Both the position numbers and the translations under genes were made by a program. The notes under the pieces were generated by a model. The model had not been told where the DNA came from. It did not search any database and saw only the letters and a program-made list of their open reading frames with translations. DNA of 10,925 nucleotides. It comes from DAOUBA01 sp034432855 (GTDB lineage: Bacteria > Chloroflexota > Anaerolineae > B4-G1). The stretch's first letter is position 1. Every line of letters begins with the position of its first letter. The stretch is taken from positions 1 to 10,925 of the forward strand of contig DAOUBA010000139.1 in the NCBI GenBank assembly GCA_034432855.1, given 5' to 3'. Below, in pieces: positions 1-6,164 of the stretch.

Positions 1-78
1 CCAAGGGCACGAAGGGCACACAAAGGACACGAAGGAATTCCTTTATTTCCTTTGTGTGACTTTGTGTCCTTCGTGGTG
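1..78. repeat. Degenerate CACGAAGG/CACAAAGG repeat with inverted arms
   Basis: The first ~35 bases are short units of the type cacgaagg, cacacaaagg and acacgaagg. Bases ~49-77 carry the complementary types (cctttgtgtg, ctttgtgtccttcgtgg). The two arms can fold into an imperfect hairpin; for example cacgaagg at 8-15 pairs with ccttcgtg at 68-75. A small palindrome ggaattcc sits near the centre (34-41). No ORF with coding character covers it. I recall similar low-complexity intergenic repeats in Chloroflexota genomes, but no function can be read from the sequence. Confidence 0.7.
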
Positions 79-116
79 AATTTTCTTGCCCAACGTGCAA
101 GGATTTCATTCTCAAG

Positions 117-143
117 GTACTAATCACCAATCCCTGATACCCA
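117..143. repeat. Short degenerate ACCAAT-type repeat before the first gene
   Basis: The bases just before the first start codon read as tactaatcaccaat, ccctgat, acccaatg, a degenerate roughly 7-nt motif. The same family appears much more fully at 4492-4537. It occupies the place where a ribosome-binding site would be expected, and no Shine-Dalgarno sequence is visible there. Confidence 0.45.
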
Positions 144-2426
144 ATGTTCTCATCCCAACGAATCCTGCTCATCATCCTGCTCCTCTTCACCATCCAGGGG
201 ATCATCTACAGCATCGTCGTCCCGCCCTTTGAGGCCTCCGACGAAAAGTGGCACTACCCGATGGTGAAGTATATTGCCGACCATTGGACGCTGCCTGTAC
301 AGGTGCCCGGCATCGAGACGGATTGGCGGCAGGAAGGCAGTCAACCGCCATTGTACTATTTTGTGGGGGCGCTTGCCACGTTCTGGATTGACACCTCGGA
401 CCTGCCGGCTGTCCGCCGTCTGAACCCGTATGCAGATGCCGGGGCCACGCCTGATGGCAACGTCAACCTCGTCGTCCACCACCCGGCGCTGGAGCGCTTC
501 CCCTGGCGGGGGACGGTACTGGCGATCCACATCGTGCGGCTGCTTTCGGTGCTCATGGGCACGGCGGCGGTCTATCTGACCTATCGCATCGTGTGTGAGG
601 TCTTTCCCGACCAGCCGGGGTTGGCACTGGGCACGGCGGCCATCCACGCTTCCACGCCGATGTTCGTCTTTATCTCGGCCTCGGTGAACAATGATAATCT
701 GACGGTGCTCTTGTGTAATCTGGGTTTATGGTTGATTCTCCAATGGGTTAGCAAGTCAGCGGGGGAGCAAATCGCAAATGACCATCGGTCACTGCTGTTA
801 TTAGGGCTTGTCCTTGGCCTTGGCGCCTTGACCAAGTCCAGTGCGCTCGGCCTGATCCCCGTAGCGGTGCTGGCCGTGCTCATCCGCGATGGGCGCCTGT
901 ATAAGGCGTCGTTGCTCCGCCGATTGGGCTTATTCATCGTTCACTGTGCATGGCTCATTCTCCCCGTTCTGGCCGTGAGCGGCTGGTGGTATCTGCGCAA
1001 CCTCCGTCTCTACGGTGATCTCACCGGCCTCAACGTCTTCATCGAGGTGCTGGGGAAACGCGAAATCCCCGCCGACCTGGCGCAACTGTGGCGCGAGCGG
1101 TTCAGTTTTCTGGCGGGCTACTGGGGCAACTTTGGCGGTCTGAACGTGCCGATGGCAGCGTGGGTATACGGGATGTTGAATGCCGTTGTGGTCATTGCGG
1201 CTTTGGGGTTGATCATCGCAGCTGTCCGCTGGCAGATCGGCAGATTGCGTGACTGTGCCAGTTTGCAGGTCGAGTTCACTCCCCTGCTCCCCCGCTCCTC
1301 TGCTCCCCTGCTCCTCTGCCTGCTCTGGGCCCTGGCCGTTCTGATCCCCTGGATGCAGTGGGCACGGGTAACCTGGTCATCGCAGGGGCGCCTCGTCTTC
1401 CCCGCCATCGCCGTCTGGTCGTTGCTCCTCGCCCTGGGACTCGACGCCTGGTTTCCACGCCGTTCGGCTATCGGTCACTGGCTGCTGGCCCTCTTTCTGC
1501 TCGCCTTGAGCGTCCTCGCACCCTGGCTCTGGATCCGTCCCGCCTACGCGCTTCCACCACAGTTAAGCGACGCTCAGGTCGTCGCGATTCCCCACCGTCT
1601 CGACGTGGATTTCGGGGGCACGATGCGCCTGCTGGGATACGACCTGGAGGCGGAGAGCGTCGAGCCGGGAGGCCAGGTGCCGGTCACGCTCTACTGGCAG
1701 GCGCTGGCTCCGACCGAAAGCGACTGTACGGTCTTTGTGCACCTGTTGGGGGAAGGCGATCTGATCGTCGCGCAACGTGACACATTCCCCGGCCTGGGGC
1801 TGCTTTCGACGACCTGGTTCGAGCCGGGATTTCGCTGGGCCGACCGCTACGTCCTGCGCGTGCCGGATACAGCCTTTGCGCCCGACTCGGCCCAGATCGA
1901 AGTGGGAGTGTACGAAAGTGCGACCGGCATACGTCTGCCCGCTTCAAGCGGCGGCGACAATGTGCGTTTCGGACGGATCGAAGTGCGCCCTCGCGCCGGT
2001 GATTTCCCCAATCCGATCTCGGTCAACTTTGGCAACCGGATGGCGCTGGTCGGCTACGATCTCGACAAACGGGTGGTGCAACCCGGCGAAATGATCACGC
2101 TCACCCTTTACTGGTCTGCCTTGCGGCGGATGGACGAGAACTATACCATCTCGGCCCAGTTGATTGACTCGGCCCAGCGTAAGGCGGCGCAACTCGACAG
2201 TTGGCCGCAGGATGGGGCGGCACCGACAGCAACCTGGCAGCCAGGGCAAGTGGTGACGGACACACGGTTGCTGACGATCGCGTCGGATGCTCTGCCTGGG
2301 GTTTACGATGTGCGTATTGTGGTGTATCATGTGCCCCGGGACGAGATCGTCCATCTGCCGGTGATCAGGCCCGGCGAGATGCTCGCCAGCCACGTCGTAT
2401 TGACGCGAGTGCGGGTAATGCCATGA
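144..2426 (+). CDS. GT-C type membrane glycosyltransferase-like protein (GT39/DUF2142-like) with two C-terminal beta repeats
   Basis: A 760-residue polytopic membrane protein. Seen: a first membrane helix at residues 6-26, immediately followed by an acidic motif PPFEASDEKWH (E30, D33, E34), as in the first outer loop of lipid-carrier-dependent GT-C enzymes; EGSQPPLYY near 64-72; about ten helices up to ~465; and SSQGRLVFP (412-420), which matches the SQGR-type motif of DUF2142/GT39-like proteins. Two tandem, probably extracytoplasmic beta domains follow, starting at 494 (MRLLGYDLEAE) and 633 (MALVGYDLDKR), each with a PG...TLYW core. From the family, it would transfer sugars from a polyprenyl-phosphate donor at the outer face of the membrane; substrate unknown. 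A TGA at 135-137 in frame makes ATG 144 the first possible start; no Shine-Dalgarno is seen. Residues 379-394 are encoded by an 8-nt tandem repeat. It could be a non-catalytic relative. uvrC follows 99 nt downstream. Confidence 0.85.
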   Translation: MFSSQRILLIILLLFTIQGIIYSIVVPPFEASDEKWHYPMVKYIADHWTLPVQVPGIETDWRQEGSQPPLYYFVGALATFWIDTSDLPAVRRLNPYADAGATPDGNVNLVVHHPALERFPWRGTVLAIHIVRLLSVLMGTAAVYLTYRIVCEVFPDQPGLALGTAAIHASTPMFVFISASVNNDNLTVLLCNLGLWLILQWVSKSAGEQIANDHRSLLLLGLVLGLGALTKSSALGLIPVAVLAVLIRDGRLYKASLLRRLGLFIVHCAWLILPVLAVSGWWYLRNLRLYGDLTGLNVFIEVLGKREIPADLAQLWRERFSFLAGYWGNFGGLNVPMAAWVYGMLNAVVVIAALGLIIAAVRWQIGRLRDCASLQVEFTPLLPRSSAPLLLCLLWALAVLIPWMQWARVTWSSQGRLVFPAIAVWSLLLALGLDAWFPRRSAIGHWLLALFLLALSVLAPWLWIRPAYALPPQLSDAQVVAIPHRLDVDFGGTMRLLGYDLEAESVEPGGQVPVTLYWQALAPTESDCTVFVHLLGEGDLIVAQRDTFPGLGLLSTTWFEPGFRWADRYVLRVPDTAFAPDSAQIEVGVYESATGIRLPASSGGDNVRFGRIEVRPRAGDFPNPISVNFGNRMALVGYDLDKRVVQPGEMITLTLYWSALRRMDENYTISAQLIDSAQRKAAQLDSWPQDGAAPTATWQPGQVVTDTRLLTIASDALPGVYDVRIVVYHVPRDEIVHLPVIRPGEMLASHVVLTRVRVMP
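1278..1317 (+). repeat. 8-nt tandem repeat (GCTCCYCT x5) inside the glycosyltransferase-like gene
   Basis: Five near-identical 8-nt units follow one another: actcccct, gctccccc, gctcctct, gctcccct, gctcctct. They are read in frame as two 8-residue units, TPLLPRSS and APLLLCLL, at the loop/membrane-helix boundary near residues 379-394. Three 8-nt units are 24 nt, so the translated period is exactly eight residues. Confidence 0.75.
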
Positions 2427-2429
2427 ACT

Positions 2430-2512
2430 CCCTCACCCTATCCCCCTACTCCCCCTTCCCCTCTCCCAACTTTGGGAGAGGGGAAGGGGGACAGAGGGGG
2501 TAGGGGTGAGGG
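2430..2512. repeat. Long C-rich/G-rich palindrome (REP-like hairpin) between gene 1 and uvrC
   Basis: Bases 2450-2467 pair perfectly over 18 bp with 2474-2491 around a 6-nt loop (aacttt). The pairing continues imperfectly outward, with CCCTCACCC at 2430-2438 facing GGGGTGAGGG at 2503-2512. It begins four bases after the stop of the upstream gene and ends 13 nt before the uvrC start. No T-tract follows on the plus strand, so it is not a classic intrinsic terminator, though the hairpin may still stop or stabilise transcripts. Its right arm includes the GAGGG that could serve as the uvrC Shine-Dalgarno. Confidence 0.85.
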
Positions 2513-2525
2513 CCACGATAAACAA

Positions 2526-4379
2526 ATGGAAATTTCCAGCCACCTCCACGCCCAACTCGATGCCTTCCCGCGCAAGCCGGGCGTCTATATCATGCGCGAC
2601 GCGAACGGCAAGGTCATCTACGTCGGTAAAGCCGTCAGCCTGCGCGACCGCGTGCGCTCCTACTTCCACACCTCGGCCTGGGAGAACCCCAAGGTGCGCG
2701 TCCTGGCCTCCGAAGTTGCCGACCTCGAGTTCATCATCACTGACTCGGAACTCGAAGCGCTTATCCTCGAAGCCAATCTCATCAAAGAGCATCGCCCACG
2801 TTACAACGTGCGCCTCAAGGACGACAAGCGCTACCCCTACATCAAGATCACCTGGGCCGAACCGTTCCCCAAGGTCTTGATCACGCGGCGGATGGAGCAG
2901 GACGGCAGCCGCTACTTTGGCCCCTTCACGTCGTCTCAGGCGGTTCACCAGACGCTCGACCTCTTGCGCAAGTCGTTCCCCTACCTGACGTGTAACCGCG
3001 AGATCACCGGACGCGACCCGCGCCCGTGCCTCTACTACGACATCAAACTCTGCCTGGGCCCCTGCATCGGCGCGGCGACCCAAGAGGAGTACCGCGCGAT
3101 GGTCAAGAGCCTGGCGCGTTTCCTCGAAGGGCACAGCGAAGAGGTCATTGCCGATCTTCAGGCGCGGATGATGGCCGCCTCCGAGGCGCTCGATTTCGAG
3201 CGGGCAGCACTCCTGCGCGATCAACTTCAGGCCGTGCAGCGTGTCGTCGAAAAGCAGAAGATCGTCTCTGCTGCCGGCGTTGACCAGGACGTGGTCGCCT
3301 TTGCCCGCGAGGATGGGGATGCCTGCGTGCAGGTCTTTTTCATCCGCGGCGGCAAACTCCTGGGACGAGAGTACTTTGTGCTGGAGGGCGCGCAGGACGA
3401 GGACGAGCGCGAAGTGATGACCGCCTTCCTCAAGCAGTTCTACGAGGAGGCCGCCTACGTCCCGCCGGAAGTGCTGCTGCCGGAGCGCGTCGAGGAGGCG
3501 CTCATCATCGAGCAGTGGCTCAAGCAAAAACGGGGCGACACCGTCACGCTCACCGTGCCTCGACGCGGGCAGAAGCGAGAACTGGTAGCCCTGGCAACGC
3601 AGAACGCGGCAGAGACGTTGGCCTCGTTGCGCGCCCAGTGGCAGACGGATACGCACAGGCAGGAGCAGGCGCTGGCGGAAATCCAGGAGGCGCTCAACCT
3701 ATCCCAGCCGCCGACGCGCATCGAATGCTACGACATTTCGACCCTTCAGGGCGCCGAGACCGTGGGCAGCATGGTCGTTTTCGAGCACGGTGTCCCGCGC
3801 AAATCCGGCTATCGCCGCTTTGTCGTGCGCAACGTGGCCGGGCAGGACGATTACGCCAGCATGCGCGAGGTGCTCGAACGCCGCTTCCGCCGCTGGCAGA
3901 CCGCCACCTCCGGCGAACTCTTGGGCAGCCGTGATGTCAAGGGCTGGGCACAGTTGCCGGACCTGCTCATTGTGGACGGTGGTAAGGGGCAACTGGGTGT
4001 TGCCGTCGAGGTCTTGCAGTCGTTCGACCTCCTCGAGCAGGTGCCGGTGGCGGCACTTGCCAAAGAACGCGAAGAAATCTTTCTGCCTGGCAACCCCGAC
4101 CCCGTCATACTCCCGTCACGCTCGCAAGGGCTATTCCTGATTCAGCGTGTACGCGACGAAGCCCACCGCTTTGCCGTCACTCACCACGAGACGCGCCGGC
4201 GCAAGGCCGGGATTGCGTCGCAATTGGATAACATCCCCGGCGTGGGCCCTGCACGCCGCAAGGCGCTCCTCAAAGCCTTTGGCTCCATCGAAGCTATTCG
4301 CGCTGCCAGCGTCGAGGAGATCGCCGCCGTGCCGGGCATCCCCAAGACGGTTGCCCTACGCATCAAGGAGCACTTGTAG
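2526..4379 (+). CDS. uvrC: UvrABC system protein C (excision nuclease subunit)
   Basis: UvrC makes the 3' and then the 5' incision around bulky DNA lesions held by UvrB in nucleotide excision repair. From ATG 2526 the protein has 617 residues, close to the ~610 usual for the family. Seen in order: a GIY-YIG nuclease domain (GVY at 19-21, YVGK at 32-35, R42, E82 in the LILEANLIKE stretch, N94 in PRYN); a UVR motif for UvrB contact at ~205-245; the RNase-H-like endonuclease domain with the expected D403 (IECYDIS), D442 region (GQDDY), D484 (LLIVDGGKGQ) and H547 (RDEAH); and a C-terminal helix-hairpin-helix pair at ~566-617 (IPGVGPARRKALL and VPGIPKTVA). All key residues are present, so it should be functional. 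An upstream TTG at 2472 would add 18 residues, but these lie inside the palindromic repeat and do not look like UvrC. ATG 2526 with GAGGG 13 nt upstream fits better. Confidence 0.97.
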   Translation: MEISSHLHAQLDAFPRKPGVYIMRDANGKVIYVGKAVSLRDRVRSYFHTSAWENPKVRVLASEVADLEFIITDSELEALILEANLIKEHRPRYNVRLKDDKRYPYIKITWAEPFPKVLITRRMEQDGSRYFGPFTSSQAVHQTLDLLRKSFPYLTCNREITGRDPRPCLYYDIKLCLGPCIGAATQEEYRAMVKSLARFLEGHSEEVIADLQARMMAASEALDFERAALLRDQLQAVQRVVEKQKIVSAAGVDQDVVAFAREDGDACVQVFFIRGGKLLGREYFVLEGAQDEDEREVMTAFLKQFYEEAAYVPPEVLLPERVEEALIIEQWLKQKRGDTVTLTVPRRGQKRELVALATQNAAETLASLRAQWQTDTHRQEQALAEIQEALNLSQPPTRIECYDISTLQGAETVGSMVVFEHGVPRKSGYRRFVVRNVAGQDDYASMREVLERRFRRWQTATSGELLGSRDVKGWAQLPDLLIVDGGKGQLGVAVEVLQSFDLLEQVPVAALAKEREEIFLPGNPDPVILPSRSQGLFLIQRVRDEAHRFAVTHHETRRRKAGIASQLDNIPGVGPARRKALLKAFGSIEAIRAASVEEIAAVPGIPKTVALRIKEHL

Positions 4380-4381
4380 CC

Positions 4382-4409
4382 GGTAGATTGGTAGTTGGTA
4401 GATTGGGGG
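4382..4409. repeat. Left arm of inverted degenerate repeat (GGTAGATT type)
   Basis: The sequence ggtagatt, ggtagtt, ggtagatt, ggggg begins two bases after the uvrC stop codon. Its reverse complement (cccccaatctaccaactacc...) resembles the right arm at 4492-4537, so the two form an imperfect inverted pair separated by ~80 nt. Confidence 0.65.
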
Positions 4410-4412
4410 AGG

Positions 4413-4441
4413 TTGTTGAAACTGGACAGTTGTGCTATAGT
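4413..4441 (+). promoter_or_regulatory. Candidate extended -10 promoter for the Thr/Pro-stalk gene
   Basis: TTGTTG (4413-4418) is separated by 17 nt from TATAGT (4436-4441). The -10 hexamer is preceded by TGC, an extended -10 signature. Transcription would begin near 4448 and leave a ~110-nt leader before the GTG at 4558. It lies in the unique stretch between two inverted repeat arms. Inferred from sequence match only. Confidence 0.45.
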
Positions 4442-4491
4442 TCTGGCGTGGTAGACTCGGAAGTGGACGGTGGATCAAGACCTGCTCCCAA

Positions 4492-4537
4492 CCCCCAATT
4501 CCCAATTTACCAATCACCAATTTACTAATCACCAACT
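4492..4537. repeat. Right arm of inverted degenerate repeat (ACCAAT heptamers)
   Basis: The run is built from ccaattc, ccaattt, accaatc, accaattt, actaatc and accaact, a roughly 7-nt degenerate repeat. It is complementary in character to 4382-4409. It ends about 20 nt before the next gene and lies in that gene's predicted leader. Confidence 0.65.
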
Positions 4538-4557
4538 ATCAGCCTGAGCGGGTTGAT

Positions 4558-5412
4558 GTGGACATTTTGACCGTAGCACAATGGCGCTGGTTCGGCGGCG
4601 CGTTGCTGATCCTGGCCGTGATCCTGGCGGCGCTGTGCATACCCCAATTTCGCAAAGCACGTCGTGCCCCGTACTACATTTTGCGCCGCAACGCCCTCCG
4701 GCGCGGGACGTGCTTTCTGTTGGCCGCGGTGGCACTGCTGGCCACCGGCATCATCCTGATGATCGCGGCGGCGCGTCTGGTCGTCGTTGTCACCCTACCC
4801 ACCCCGCTCCCCACCCCAACCCTCACATCCACGCCTGCGCCCACCTCCACCCCGCGCCCCACCCGCACGCCGACCGCTACTCCCACTCATAAGCCTACGG
4901 CTACTGCGCCTCTGATCCCCACATTTACACTCACACCCACGCCCGGACCGACCGTGCCCATTCCCGAGAGGGTATTGACTCCATGGCCATCTGCTGTGCC
5001 CGCGGGAGAAGGTGCACGCATCACGCCGAGATACATAGCGATCGGGGACGCAGAAGGCCATCTGCAGGGCAGAGGCACCCAATTTCCAGCGGGCGATTAT
5101 TGGGTGTACCTGACCTTTGCGTACGAGGGAATGCAGGATGGTGTTATCACCACCTTCGCCTGGTACAAGGACGGAGCGCCATTCGAACGCTGCTCCGATA
5201 CGTGGCTGTGGGGAACGGTCGAGGGTCGGCGATGGGGTGTAAGAGGACAGCGGCTATACGGCTGTGGGCCGCGAGGAGGGTGGGAGCCAGGCCGCTATGA
5301 AGTCCACGTCTTTATCGAAACCCGGTTGCAGGGGATCGCGCAGTTTACGATTGTGGAGCAGCCGACGGAGGAGCCGACGCCGACCCCGACGGCGACCGTG
5401 GAGAGCCCGTGA
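4558..5412 (+). CDS. Hypothetical membrane-anchored protein with Thr/Pro stalk and exported domain
   Basis: A 284-residue protein of unknown function. Seen: two membrane helices (~11-30 and ~51-78) joined by a strongly basic loop (RKARRAPYYILRRNALRR), which predicts a cytoplasmic loop and an outward C-terminus. A Thr/Pro-rich stalk (~80-140, many TPTPT-like units) leads to a ~120-residue domain (150-268) rich in Tyr/Trp, with the core GDYWVYLTFAYEGMQDG and a closing beta segment ending AQFTIVEQ. Cys212 and Cys236 could form a disulfide outside the cell. A second short Pro/Thr tail ends the chain. GTG 4558 is chosen as start because it directly precedes the first helix and no in-frame ATG is near; only a weak GAGCGGG lies upstream. 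The beta domain looks like an immunoglobulin-like or ligand-binding module, but I cannot name a family. It converges with the polyprenol kinase gene, 55 nt away. Confidence 0.75.
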   Translation: MDILTVAQWRWFGGALLILAVILAALCIPQFRKARRAPYYILRRNALRRGTCFLLAAVALLATGIILMIAAARLVVVVTLPTPLPTPTLTSTPAPTSTPRPTRTPTATPTHKPTATAPLIPTFTLTPTPGPTVPIPERVLTPWPSAVPAGEGARITPRYIAIGDAEGHLQGRGTQFPAGDYWVYLTFAYEGMQDGVITTFAWYKDGAPFERCSDTWLWGTVEGRRWGVRGQRLYGCGPRGGWEPGRYEVHVFIETRLQGIAQFTIVEQPTEEPTPTPTATVESP

Positions 5413-5432
5413 AGACGTGATGCACAGGATGT

Positions 5433-5467
5433 AATTACGTTTTACGCTTTACGTTTCACGCCTTACG
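5433..5467. repeat. Five tandem heptamers (NNTTACG) between convergent genes
   Basis: Five consecutive 7-nt units fit exactly: aattacg, ttttacg, ctttacg, tttcacg, ccttacg. The last unit ends at the base next to the stop codon of the minus-strand kinase gene (TGA, 5470-5468). Together with about 20 further bases they make up the whole gap between two convergent genes. No hairpin with a T-tract was found here for either gene. Confidence 0.8.
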
Positions 5468-6127
5468 TCAAGGCAACAACAGCACCAACACCACCGCCGA
5501 AACCGCCGGCACCGTCAGATTGTCAATCCCCCACGACGACACGGCCTCGACAATTGTCGCAGCCAGCGCCGTCGCCGCTGCAACCCCCATTGCGGTGGGC
5601 AGAGCGACTTGGCCGATCAGGACGAGTGGGATCAGCGTCGCCACGAACCCGGCGAGAAACATCACCGCCGAGCCCTCCAGCGAGCGTGTGTTTCCCAGGA
5701 TCGTATAGCGGTGTTTGCCGATGCGCCGCCCGGCCACCGCCGCCAGCGCGTCTCCCCAGGTCATCGGCATCAGGCTCGCGATCAGCAGTTCGGGCCGCTC
5801 CCAGAGGAACCAAATCACCACCGCAAACGAGAGCGGGAAGTAGACCGTGCCCAGTTTCCACCGCTCGCCGGTCTCCATCGCCTTGAACGTCCCGCGCCAG
5901 TGGGAAAGCGCGTTGATGGCGACGAACGCCAGCGGCGGGATGATGGCCCACGCACGGCTTGTGAACAGCAGCACCGTCCCGTAGGCCCACATCCCCACCG
6001 CGATGTGGATGAACTTGCGCGTGAAATCCACACTGTAGCCACGCCAGCGGCGCAGGCTCTCACCGACGCCGATCATGGCAAAGACATACACAAACGAGAC
6101 GATCAACGCAATGGCGTCGCGTGACAT
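5468..6127 (-). CDS. CTP-dependent polyprenol/diacylglycerol kinase family protein (VTE5/SEC59/DGK1-like)
   Basis: A 219-residue integral membrane protein with about seven helices. Seen motifs, in order: RKFIHIAVG (37-45), GDALAAVAGRRIGKH (125-139), RSLEGSAVMF (148-157), and EAVSSWGIDNLTVP (194-207). This order (R-K...H, GDA, K...SLEG, E...DN) is the signature of the phytol kinase/dolichol kinase/CTP-diacylglycerol kinase family, which phosphorylates a lipid alcohol at the membrane using CTP. The exact lipid (phytol, farnesol, another polyprenol or diacylglycerol) cannot be told from sequence. Length fits the short bacterial members. ATG 6127 has a strong GGGAGG Shine-Dalgarno six bases upstream. 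It is the last gene of the minus-strand run, 37 nt after the TPR gene, and is likely cotranscribed with the SPFH genes. Confidence 0.85.
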   Translation of the reverse strand: MSRDAIALIVSFVYVFAMIGVGESLRRWRGYSVDFTRKFIHIAVGMWAYGTVLLFTSRAWAIIPPLAFVAINALSHWRGTFKAMETGERWKLGTVYFPLSFAVVIWFLWERPELLIASLMPMTWGDALAAVAGRRIGKHRYTILGNTRSLEGSAVMFLAGFVATLIPLVLIGQVALPTAMGVAAATALAATIVEAVSSWGIDNLTVPAVSAVVLVLLLP

Positions 6128-6133
6128 ATCGGG

Positions 6134-6139
6134 CCTCCC
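6134..6139 (-). promoter_or_regulatory. Ribosome-binding site of the polyprenol kinase gene
   Basis: On the minus strand GGGAGG lies six bases before ATG 6127. It is one of the two clear Shine-Dalgarno sequences in the window and fixes this start. Confidence 0.75.
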
Positions 6140-6164
6140 ACGGAAGCGACGAACGCGTCTTCCT

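Noticed and set aside
1..78. CRISPR array or tRNA in the short repeats at the left edge
   Set aside because: Units are 8-10 nt and degenerate, without spacers, and no cloverleaf can be drawn.
2430..2512. Intrinsic terminator
   Set aside because: The stem is strong but no T-tract follows on the plus strand, and the hairpin runs into the uvrC ribosome-binding region; kept as a repeat.
2472..2525. Extended uvrC start at TTG 2472
   Set aside because: The extra residues (MGEGKGDRGGRG...) come from the palindromic repeat; ATG 2526 gives the normal UvrC N-terminus.
2433..3656. 407-codon open frame on the minus strand opposite uvrC
   Set aside because: It mirrors a GC-rich real gene, has no recognisable domain, and begins inside the uvrC RNase-H-domain half; uvrC motifs on the plus strand are unmistakable.
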